Source of the DNA: Diphasiastrum complanatum
Lineage: Eukaryota; Streptophyta; Lycopodiopsida; Lycopodiales; Lycopodiaceae
Direction of reading: 5' to 3'
Length of the DNA stretch: 64,000 bases
NCBI GenBank assembly: GCA_029204225.1
Contig: CM055095.1
Location: forward strand, 71,894,535-71,958,534
The notes below the pieces were generated by a model that had not been told where the DNA came from, did not search any database, and worked only from the letters and a program-made list of their open reading frames with translations. A program made the translations under genes and the position numbers. Below, piece after piece: positions 38,201 through 50,200 of the stretch (position 1 is its first letter; the number at the start of each line of letters is the position of its first letter).

Positions 38201-41200
38201 TCCTGTCAGACCATGAGAGTCTCAGATACCTTTGCAATCAACCTGAGCTTAGAGGTCGGAAAGCTCGTTGGGCAGAGTTGATGCAAGAGTTTGACATGTC
38301 TATCAGATATAGACGGGGGAAATTCAATACAGTAGCAGATGCCCTTAGCAGATTGCCTATGATAAACGAGCTGAGTTTTGCTCAGATTCGTAATGAGTTA
38401 CTCGAGTCCTTGAGAGGGGCTGGTGCCAGTTCATTCAAGAATACGGCAGTGTAGAGAGACGCAGACTCGTCATACTCTATACCGAGAATATCTGGTTAAG
38501 TGGAATGATCAGCCTGTTGAGAATGCCACTTGGGAAAGAGGCATCGTCCTTCGCAAGATTTTTCCAGACTTTGTCTTAGAGGACCAAGACGGTTCTTAAG
38601 GATGAGGGAGTGTTACGAGCTCGTAACCAGTGCCGAACCCTAGAGGACACAGATAGGTCAGATACCACAGTCAGGGTTGTGTCCAGCGTACATGACCAAC
38701 AGGGCAAGACAATGTGAGTAGTGTGCCCCAGCACGGTCTATAGCCATGGCGGGCCTAACACAGCCTAGGGACCCTGTCAGCAGGATAGGGCTCCCAGTTG
38801 GGTCTCGACGTGCCACGTCAGTGACACGTGGCCGACATTTGGCAGTTGCATGCTACCTGTTCTTCACAGATTTCAGAAAGTTTTCTACATATTTTCCAGC
38901 GGAATTAGAGTAGGAAGAAGTAAGCACCTCCATCGCTGTACATTCAGAGATTAGCATCTGATTTCCAGTGGAAAATTTAGTAGTTCTCAGCGAATTTGAA
39001 GCCAAAAAGGAAGAGCAGGGTCAGCGCTGCCAGTGCTTTTGAAAATCCAGATTTTGGACAAGTTTTTGGGCCCCAACTTCAGAGATTTGGAGCAATAGTT
39101 TTCCTACCAGATCAGCGAGCAGGGGGCTTCTGAAATTTCAGAATTCAGAAGTGTGTTTGGACTTCAGATTTGCCTTTTTGTGGACAAATAGAGATGCTGT
39201 CAGACCAGCGAGGGGGGATAGCAAAAGTTTCAGATCTTTTTGCACTTTTTTCCAACCTCTATTCAGATTTCTCAGAACCACAAGTCTGAAAGCAGTTGAG
39301 GAAGTGCTGAGAAGGGCTTTTCTTGATTCTCTTTGTGGAAGTACAGTTCTCAGAAAGAGCTAAGTTTTCTTTCCCTCCTTGTACAGTTGTAAATTAGTCT
39401 TTTGACTTTTTTTAGCAGAAGTTAAGGTACCTCTTTTTCAGTTCCGAAAATGACCACTCCTTAGGGACCTGATCAACCCCCGGAGAGAGGCTTCGACGAA
39501 CTTGAAACAGAAGCCTTGGCTTACAGTAAAGGGAAAGAACCTATGGAAATGTCGGGTGAGACTTTACGGTCTCACCACAATGTTTTTAAAGATTTAAAGC
39601 CTCCTACTTTTAATGGGGAAGAGAAGGATAGAAATGCAGACATTCTACAAACCTTCCTCAGCAAATGGAAGAACATTCATGCTCTTAAACAGACCCCTGA
39701 CCATTTGCAAGCTATTGAGGCCAGTCTTTCCTTAGGGCGTATGGCCTATAAGTGGTGGTTAAATTTCCAGGAGACTGGGCAGACTCCCCGGTCATGGAAA
39801 GCTTTTGAAGAAGCCTTCCTAAGAGAATTCCTACCTGAAAATGAACTTGATAGAGCCTGGGAAGCCTGGGAAAGAACAGTAATGGACAAGTCCCTCATCC
39901 AATATATCTCGCAGTATCGAGAAGCAATTTTAAGAATTAAAAATATGGATGGTTATTAGAAAATCAGGGGATTTGTCCGTGGCCTCAAAGATGAATATAA
40001 AGTAGAGGTCCAGAGAAACTCGCCTACTACCCTTGAGCAAGCTCTCAGATATGCTCAAATCTATGATGATTAGTGGGTATGAAGAGGGCGAGACAACAGC
40101 CACTTTCTGAGCAGCCTCCTCAGAAAAACTTTCAATTTAAAAAGAAATTTTTAAAAAGAAAGAATCAAGATAAATTTAAAAGTGAAGCTCCTCAGAAACG
40201 CCGTTCACTCATACAGCCCTTAAAACCAGATGATTTTGAGAAAGCCAAACAAGAACGTTTGTGCTTTGTGTGTATGGGCAAGGGACACACAGTCAGACAA
40301 TGTCCCAAGGGGCCTTTCACTAAAAAGGATAAGAAAGATAAGAAACAAGTTCATCTTGTTCAGACTGTAAGTTTCCCCAGTGACTCGGCAGCTTCCGAGA
40401 TCAAAGTGTATCATGAAGATCATGAACACTGTTGCCAGCTGACCTCTGCAATGCTAGCGAGACCCTTCAGCTTTGGGCCGCATGACCTAGTACGTATGCA
40501 TGGGAAAGTTGGTAACCAGTCAGTAAGAGTTATGGTTGATGATGGGGCAACCCATAATTTCATCAACTACACCCTGGTTAAAAAGCTTAAACTACCAGAA
40601 GTAGCTAGTCAGCATAGGTACATAGTTTCATTAGCTAAGGGTGAAGATAAAAAATATGGGAAACTATGGTAAGTAATTTGAATCTTGGTATTCAAGGGTA
40701 CCAAGATGAAATAAACTTTCAGATAATGCACTTGGATCGCACAGATATTGTTCTCGGGAGAGATTGGCTCTATAGTTTAGGACCTTCCCTCCACAGAAAC
40801 TATCAGGAGAACACCCTCAACTTTTAGCATAAAGTGTTACGAGCTCGTAACCAGTGCCGAACCCTAGAGAACACAGATAGGTCAGATACCACAGTCAGGG
40901 TCGTGTCCAGCGTACATGACCAACAGGGCAAGACAGGGTGAGTAGTGTGCCCCAGCACGGTCCATAGCCATGGCGGGCCTAACACAGCCTAGGGACCCTG
41001 TCAGCAGGATAGGGCCCCCAGTTGGGTCCTGACGTGCAGTCGGCCACGTCAGTGCCACGTGGCCGACACTTGGCAGTAGCATGCTACCAGTCCTCACACT
41101 GGGCTAGGAGGGGCTTACTCTATATCAGGGAGTAGGCAAGGTTGGGTGGATCAGTTTGTGTTTGCCCTACTGTGGTGTTAGGATCTATTACACTGGTATC

Positions 41201-44200
41201 AAAGCCATCTCCTTCTTTGGGAGCTCAGTTTCAGCAGGGGAGAAATCCATCAGAGTGCATAGCAACTATGGTTAATATGCAAAGATAGATAGAGCAGGGT
41301 CAGCGCTGGAGAACCAGCTATCTATGGTGGAAATCTCCGTAGGATTACTTGTTTTTACAGTAAAATTTGGATCAGCTTTCTAGGCCAGGTCCAGCGCTGC
41401 CAATCAGGGTTTAAACTTCGATTTTGGAGTGGAAATTCCGGATTTTGGAGCGTTTTCAAGTCAGGAAGTTTGAGGCAGGCCAACGCTGTCAGAGCAGCCT
41501 CCTTCCTTGAGTTTTGAGTGGAAATCAGTGACAAATTAAGCAAGATTTGAAGCGGATTTCTACAGCAGGTCCAGCGCTGGACAGTAGGGGACAAATTTTA
41601 GAATTTATCCTTGTATTTCAAAGGTTTTCTAGAAGTCTGAGCTTCAGACTTGCTTGTCACAGACCAGCGACCTACCAGCTGAGGTCAAATCAGAGATTCA
41701 AGCGGATTTTTGAGTCTAAATTTGGACAAATCGGGCCAGACAGGTTGCTGTCCAATCAGCGAGGGCAGGGACTTCAAAATTCCGGATTTCTTTTTGTATT
41801 TTTCCGTTTTTTACTCGGTTTGTTGGAGCCCCACATCTGAAATCAGATCAACGAGCTACTTCACTCAAGAACCGGGAAATTTGGATGCCATTTTGAAGCT
41901 TCAAGCTGGGATTTTCCGGGACAGCAGGTCTGAAATCGTGGGTAAAAGAGCTGAGAGGGTTCTTCTTCGTAATTTCTTTGGAAGTACAGTCCTCAGAAAC
42001 AGCTAAGTCATCTTTCCTTTACCTTGTACAGTTGTAAATTAGTCTTTTGACTTTTTTTCATCAGAAGTTAAGGTAGCTCTCTTCCAGTTCCGAAGATGAC
42101 CACTCCTCAGGGACCTGATCAACCCCCGGAGAGAGGCTTCGACGAACTTGAAACAGAAGCCTTGGCTTACAGAAAAGGGAAGGAACCCATGGAAGTAGAA
42201 GAACAGGAACAGTTCGCCGAAGAACTCGACGAACTGGTTACCAAGGAGCAGTTCCTCCAATTGGTAACAGAAGTGGATGAACTGAAGTTGGCATTAGCCA
42301 ATTTCAAGTCCAGTGTGGACGACTCGTTCGCTGAACTCAAAAACTTGATTTTGAGTTCCGCGAAAGGAAGCCTTCCCTCCACTTCTCAGTTATCCCCTTC
42401 TCCACTTCCATCAGTTTCGGGTGAGACTTTACGGTCTCACCCCAGTGTTTTTAAAGATTTAAAGCCTCCTACTTTTAATGGGGAAGAGAAGGATAGAAAT
42501 GCAGATATTCTACAAACCTTCCTCAGCAAATGGAAGAACATTCATGCTCTTAAACAGACCCCTGACCATTTGCAAGCAATTGAGGCCAGTCTTTCTTTAG
42601 GGCCTATGGCCTATAAGTGGTGGTTAAATCTCCAAGAGACTGGGCAGACTCCCCAGTCATGGAAAGCTTTTGAAGAAGCTTTCCTAAGAGAATTTCTACC
42701 AGAAAATGAACTGGATAGAGCCTGGGAAGCCTGGGAAAGAACAGTAATGGATAAATCCCTCATCCAATATATCTCGCAGTATTGAGAAGCAATTTTAAAG
42801 ATTAAAAATATGGATGACTATCAAAAAATCAGGGGATTTGTCCGTGGCCTCAAAGATGAATATAAAGTAGAGGTCCAGAGAAACTCGCCTACTACCCTTG
42901 AGCAAGCTCTCAGATATGCTCAAATCTATGATGATTCAGTGGGTAGGAAGAGAGCGAGACAACAACCACTTTCTGAGCAGCTTCCTCAGAAAGACTTTCA
43001 ATTTAAAAAGAAATTTTTAAAAAGAAAGAAAGAAGATAAATTTAAAGGTGAAGCTCCTCAGAAACGCCCTTCACTCATACAGCCCTTAAAACCAGATGAT
43101 TTTGAGAAAGCCAAACAAGAACGTTTGTGCTTTGTCTGTATGGGCAAGGGACACACAGTCAGACAGTGTCCCAAGGGGCCTTTCACTAAAAAAGATAAAA
43201 AAGATAAAAAACAAGTTCATCTTGTTCAGACTGTATGTTTCCCCAGTGACTCGGCAGCTTCCGAGATCAAAGTGTATCATGAAGATCATGAACACTGTTG
43301 CCAGCTGACCTCTGCAATGCTAGCGAGACCCTTCAGCTTTGGGCCGCATGACCTAGTACGTATGCATGGGAAAGTTGGTAACCAGTCAGTAAGAGTCATG
43401 GTTGATGATGGGGCAACCCATCATTTCATCAACCACACCCTGGTTAAAAAGCTTAAACTACCAGAAGTACCTAGTCAGCATAGGTACATAGTTTCATTAG
43501 CTAAGGGTGAAGATAAAAAAATATGGGAAACTATGGTAAGTAAGTTAAATCTTGGTATTCAGGGGTACCAAGATGAAATAAACTTTCAGATTCTCGGGAG
43601 AGATTGGCTCTACAGTTTAGGACCTTCCCTCCACAGAAACTATCAGGAGAACACCCTCAGCTTTCAGTATAAAGGCCGAGAGATCCAGTTGCATGGGGAG
43701 CATGATGTTCCCAACAGCCCTATGGTCTGCAGTTCAGAGCTCTGTCAGCTAATCGGAGACAAAGACCATCAGGTATTCTTATGTGACTTTCAGTTTATTC
43801 CTGAAGTTTCTATTTCCACTTCTATTCAGCAGAAAATCAGTAAATTAGAAACTTTATTGTCTAAATTTAAAGATGTTTTTCCTGAAGATTTGCCACATGG
43901 TTTACCACCTAGCAGAGAGGTAGATCATGTAATAAACCTAGTACCAGGTACAGCACCTGTTTCTAAACCTCCGTATCGGGTCAGCCGAACAGAGGATGAA
44001 GAAATAACTAGGCAGTTAACAGACTATCTTGGGAAAGGCCAAATTCAGACCAGTAGTTCACCATGGGCCTCACCAGTCCTATTGGTGAAAAAGAAGGAGG
44101 GGTCTATGCGTCTTTGCGTAGATTACAGAGCCCTCAATAAAGTCACAATTAAGAATAAATACCCTATGCCTCGGGCAGACGAATTGTTTGATCAACTCGA

Positions 44201-47200
44201 CGGGGCTAAGTTTTTCAGTAAAATAGACCTCAGATCGGGATATCATCAAGTCCGTATAAAATTGGAAGATGTCTCGAAAACAGCTTTTAGGACTCGTCAC
44301 GGTCATTATGAGTTTAAGGTGATGCCATTTGGGCTCACAAATGCTCCAGCTACCTTTATGACCTTGATGAACAGTGTCCTCAGACCATACTTGGGTAAGT
44401 TTGTAGTCGTATTTTTAGATGACATCCTCGTCTACAGCAAAACGAGGAAGGAGCATCTAAAACACCTCAGAAAGGTGTTTCGTCTGTTCAGAAAGCATAA
44501 GCTTTATGCTAAACAATCCAAATGTGAATTCTTCGTTGAAGAAGTAGCATATTTGGGTCACATTATCTCTTCAGATGGGATTAAGATGGACCCAAATAAG
44601 GTTAAAGCTATACTCAGTTGGCTGAGACCTCAGAATATTTTGGAACTTCAAATCTTTCTTGGTCTGGCGGGATATTACAGACGATTTGTCAAGGAATATG
44701 CTCAGATAGCAGTCCCTATGACAAATCTCCTTAAGGGGAAGGGAAAGGAGTTCATTTGGGAGTCCGCACAACAGGAGAGCTTTGATGCTCTCAAAACAGC
44801 CTTAGCTACAGCACCAGTTTTAAAAGTCGTCGACCCCAATCAGCCATTTGTGTTCGAAACAGATGCTAGCGACTTTGCAGTAGGTGCTGAGCTAACTCAG
44901 GGCGGACGACCAGTTGCGTTCGAGAGTAAAAAACTCGAGCCAGCACAGACTAGGTATAGTGCCTATGAAAAGGAACTCTTTTCTATAGTCCATGCCCTTA
45001 AGACTTGGAGGCATTATTTGTATGGTGCCAACTTTGAGGTCCTGACAGACCATGAGAGTCTCAGATACCTTTGCAATCAACCTGAGCTTAGAGGTCGGAA
45101 AGCTCGTTGGGCAGAGTTGATGCAAGAGTTTGACATGTCTATCAGATATAGACGGGGGAAATTCAATACAGTAGCAGATGCCCTTAGCAGAATGCCTATG
45201 ATAAACGAGCTGAGTTTTACTCAGATTCGTAATGAGTTACTCGAGTCCTTGAGAGGGAAATGCCAGTATGATGCATTCTTCTCTATTATCTGGAACTCAG
45301 TCCAGAACAGACAGTTACAGACTCCAGAACCAGTTCTCGGGGCTGGTGCCAGTTCATCCAAGAATACGGCAGCTTCCGTTGAGGATGATGATGAGTCCGA
45401 GTATACGTCGTCAGATGACGTTGAGGATTCTGAGCCTGTATTACCCAAGCAAACCCTAGGGGTTGAGGGTCAGTTGACTCAAGGATTCAAATGGAAACAG
45501 TATTCCATTCAGGATGAGTACTTGCTCTATAGAGATAGAGTATGTGTCCCCAATTCAGAGGATTATAGGCAGCAGGTCCTATATGAATGTCATGACAATC
45601 CTAGCGCGGGACACCTAGGCATACAGAAGACCTATGAGCTTCTTCGTAGGCAATTTTTCTGGCCCAGTATGAAAAAGGACGTCCACCAGTATGTAACCAG
45701 TTGCCAGAAATGTCAAGTAAATAAAGCAGAACGTTTGAAGTCAGGAGGGTTGTTGCATCCCTTAGAAATACCAGCTGGTAAATGGGAGAGTATTTCCATG
45801 GATTTTATAGTAGGCCTGCCTAAAACCCAAAAGGGTAATGACGCTATATGGGTCACAGTTGACCGTCTGACCAAAATGGCTCATTTTATTCCGACCAAAA
45901 CAACCGTTAGAGCTCCAGAGTTAGCGAGGTTGTTTGTAGACGGGCTATTTAAATTGTACGGTCTACCTTCCGGCATAGTCAGTGACTGGGACAGTAAGTT
46001 CACTGGAAATTTTTGGAGGGCAGTATTCCATCATTTCCATACTAAACTTAATATGAGTACCACCGACCATCCACAGACGGACGGTCAAACAGAAAGGGTA
46101 AATCAGGTGCTGGAGGATATGCTTCGTGCATACGTCAACAAGAAGCAGACTAATTGGGAGGAGTATCTCTCGATATTAGAGTTTGCTTACAACAGTACCA
46201 AACATTCAGCTACGGGATACAGCCCATTTATGCTGATGTACGGTTTTCAGCCACGCTCACCCACAGCTGTAGGGTTTAAACAAGAAAAAGTTGAAGCAGC
46301 CAGCAACTTTTTAAAGGACCTAAACCAGATGATAGAACATACTAAGCGTAGCATTAGGCAGTCCCAGGATCGAGCCAGGCATTATGCAGATCCACACAGA
46401 CGGGATGTGCAGTTCTCCACTGGTGAGAAAGTCTACTTGAGAGTCCCAGTCGACTCTAAAACCCTCAAATCAGGAGTGTGCTAAGTTGTCTCCAAGGTAT
46501 TGTGGTCCCTTTACCATCAGTAGGAGACTAGGCGAGGTCACCTATGAACTAGAACTCCCACACAGCAGTAAGGTTTTTCCAGTCTTTCATGTAAGTCAGT
46601 TACGAAAAGCCTTAACCAGATTAGACAATCTGGTAGGGGACAGTGTTCTAGTTCTCCCATTGGATCCTCAGCAACCTCCACATGAACCAGAGGAGATTCT
46701 TGATAGTAGAGAGACGCAGACTCGTCATACTCTATACCGAGAATATCTGGTTAAGTGGAATGATCAGCCTGTTGAGAATGCCACTTGGGAAAGAGGCAGC
46801 GTCCTTCGCAAGATTTTTCCAGACTTTGTCTTAGAGGACCAAGACGGTTCTTAAGGGGGAGGGAGTGTTACGAGCTCGTAACCAGTGCCGAACCCTAGAG
46901 AACACAGATAGGTCAGATACCAAAGTCAGGGTCGTGTCCAGCGTACATGACCAACAGGGCAAGACAGGGTGAGTAGTGTGCCCCAGCACGGTCCATAGCC
47001 ATGGCGGGCCTAACACAGCCTAGGGACCCTGTCAGCAGGATAGGGCCCCCAGTTGGGTCCCGACGTGCAGTCGGCCACGTCAGTGCCACGTGGCCGACAC
47101 TTGGCAGTAGCATGCTACCAGTCCTCACACTGGGCTAGGAGGGGCTTACTCTATATCAGGGAGTAGGCAAGGTTGGGTGGATCAGTTAGTATTTGCTCTA

Positions 47201-50200
47201 CTGTGGTGTTAGGATCTATTACATAAAGGCCGAGAGATCCAGTTGCATGGGGAGCATGATGTTCCCGACAGTCCTATGGTCTGCAGTTCAGAGCTCTGTC
47301 AGCTAATCGGAGAGGAAGACCATCATGTATTCTTATGTGACTTTCAGTTTATTCTTGAAGTTTCTATTTCCAGTTCTATACAGCAGAAAATCAGTAAATT
47401 AGAAACTTTATTGTCTAAATTTAAAGATGTTTTTCCTGAAGATTTGCCACATGGTCATAAACCTAGTACCAGGTACAGCACCTGTTTCTAAACCTCCGTA
47501 TCGGGTCAGCCGAACAGAGGATGAAGAAATCACTAGGCAGTTGACAGACTATCTTGGGAAAGGCCAAATTCAAACTAGTAGTTCACCATGGGCCTCACCA
47601 GTCCTATTGGTGAAAATGAAAGAGGGGTCTATGCGTCTTTGCGTAGATTACAGAGCCCTCATAAAAGTCACAATTAAGAATAAGTATCCTATGCCTCGGG
47701 CAGACGAGTTGTTTGATCAACTCGACGGGGCTAATTTTTTTAGTAAAATAGACCTCAGATCGGGATATCATCAAGTCCGTATAAAGTCGGAAGATGTCTC
47801 GAAAATAGCTTTTAGGACTCGTCACAGTCATTATGAGTTTAAGATGATGCCATTTGGGGCTCACAAATGCTCCAGCTACCTTTATGACCTTGATGAAGAG
47901 TGTCCTCAAACCATACTTGGGTAAGTTTGTAGTCGTATTTTTAGATGACATCCTCATCTTCAGCAAAACGAGGAAGGAGCATCTAAAACACCTCAGAAAG
48001 GTGTTTCGACTGCTCAGAAAGCATAAGCTTTATGCTAAACAATCCAAGTGTGAATTCTTCGTTGAAGAAGTAGCATATTTGGGTCACATTATCTCGTCAG
48101 ATGAGATTAAGATGGACCCTAATAAGGTTAAAGCCATACTCAGTTGGCTGAGACCTCAGAATATTTTAGAACTTCAGATCTTTCTTGGTTTGGTCGGATA
48201 TTACAGACGATTTGTGAAGGAATATGCTCAGATAGCAGTTCCCATGACAAATCTTCTTAAGGGGAAGGGAAAGGAGTTCATTTGGGAGTCCGCACAGCAG
48301 GAGAGCTTTGATGCTCTCAAAACAGCCTTAGCTACAACACCAGTTCTAAAGGTCGTCAACCCCAATCAGCCATTTGTGGTCGAAACAGATGCTAGCGACT
48401 TTGCAGTTGGTGCTGTGCTAACTCAGAGTGGACGACCAGTTGCGTTCGAGAGTAAAAAACTCGAGCCAGCTCAGACTAGGTACAGTGCCTATGAAAAGGA
48501 ACTCTTTTCTATAGTCCATGCCCTTAAGACTTGGAGGCATTATTTGTATGGTGCCAACTTTGAGGTCCTGACAGACCATGAGAGTCTCAGATACCTTTGC
48601 AATCAACCTGAGCTTAGAGGTCGGAAAGCTCGTTGGGCAGAGTTGATGCAAGAGTTTGACATGTCTATCAGATATAGACGGGGGAAATTCAATACAGTAG
48701 CAGATGCCCTTAGCAGAATGCCTATGATAAACGAGCTGAGTTTTACTCAGATTCGTAATGAGTTACTCAAGTCCTTGAGAGGGAAGTGCCAACATGATGC
48801 ATTCTTCTCTACTATCTGGAACTCAGTCCAGAGCAGACAGTTACAGACTCCAGAACCAGTTCCCGGGGCTGGTGCCAGTTCATCAAAGAATACAGCAGCT
48901 TCCGTTGAGGATGATGATGAGTCTGAGTATACGTCGTCAGATGACGTTGAGGATTCTGAGCCTGTATTACCCAAGCAAACCCCAGTGGTTGAGGGTCAAT
49001 TGACTCAAGGATTTAAATGGAAACAATATTCCATTCAAGATGAGTACTTGCTCTATAGAGATAGAGTATGTGTCCCCAATTTAGAGGATTATAGACAGCA
49101 GGTCCTATATGAATGTCATGACAATCCTAGTGTGGGACACCCAGGCATACAGAAGACCTATGAACTTCTTCGTATGCAATTTTTCTGGCCAAGTATGAAA
49201 AAGGACGTCCACCAGTATGTAACCAGTTGCCAAAAATGTGAAGTAAACAAAGCAGAGCGTTTAAAGGCAGGAGGGTTGTTACATCCCTTAGATATACCAG
49301 CTGGTAAATGGGAGAGTATCTCCATGGATTTTATAGTAGGCCTGCCTAAAACCCAAAAGGGTAATGACGTTGTATGGGTCACAATTGACCGTCTGACCAA
49401 AATGGCTCATTTTATTCCGACTAAAACAACCGTTAGAGCTCCAGAGTTAGCGAGGTTGTTTGTAGACGGGCTATTTAAATTGTACGGTCTACCTTCTGGC
49501 ATAGTCAGCGACCGGGACAATAAGTTTACTGGAAATTTTTGGAGGGCAGTATTCCATCATCTCCATACTAAACTTAATATGAGTACTACCGACCATCCAC
49601 AGACGGACGGTCAAACAGAGAGGGTAAATCAGGTGCTGGAGGATATGCTTCGTGCATACGTCAGCAAGAGGTAGACTAATTGGGAGGAGTATCTCTCGAT
49701 ATTAGAGTTTGCTTACAACAGTACCAAACATTCAGCTACGGGATACAGCCCATTTATGCTGATGTACGGTTTCCAGCCACGCTCACCCACAGCTGTAGGG
49801 TTTAAACAAGAAAAAGTTGAAGCAGCCAGAAACTTTTTAGAGGACCTAAACCATATGATAGAACATGCTAAGCGTAGCATCAGGCAGTCCCAGGATCGAG
49901 CCAGGCATTATGCAGATCCACACAGACGGGATGTGCAGTTCTCCACTGGTGAGAAAGTTTACTTGAGTGTTACAGTCGACTCTAAAACCCTCAAATCAGG
50001 AGTGTGTGCTAAGTTGTCTCTAAGGTATTGTGGTCCCTTTACCATCTGTAGGAGACTAGGCGAGGTCACCTATGAACTAGAACTCCTACACAGCAGTAAG
50101 GTTTTTCCAGTATTTCATGTAGGTCAGTTACGAAAAGCCTTAGCCAGATCAGAAAATCTGGTAGGGGACAGTGTTCTAGTTCTCCCATTGGATCCTCAGC

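Larger units (their letters stand above)
30983..38610 (+). mobile_element. Chromovirus copy GY-A, rearranged
   Basis: LTR1 (30983-31340), primer site TGGTATCAGAGCC (31342-31354), leader, gag-pol to the chromodomain at 36692, an inverted piece (36694-37249), a second pol stretch (37250-38599) and a purine tract at 38600-38610. It shares one LTR-like sequence (38611) with the next copy. No 5-bp duplication links its left flank (TCTAC) with the right flank of the cluster (AAATC). Confidence 0.85.
40835..47223 (+). mobile_element. Chromovirus copy GY-C, nearly intact, nested in GY-B
   Basis: 6389 bp with two full 358-bp LTRs, primer site, leader, gag-pol with chromodomain and polypurine tract. 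Flanked by the 5-bp target duplication TAAAG (40830-40834 and 47224-47228). The two LTRs differ at 5 of 358 sites by eye (about 98.6% identical), so insertion was fairly recent. The clade is a chromodomain-bearing Ty3/gypsy; the LTR length suggests Reina-like, but I cannot settle it. Confidence 0.95.

Noticed and set aside
41260-41280. AACTATGG resembling the hAT-like terminus inside the GY-C leader
   Set aside because: No second end or 8-bp duplication nearby; a chance match.
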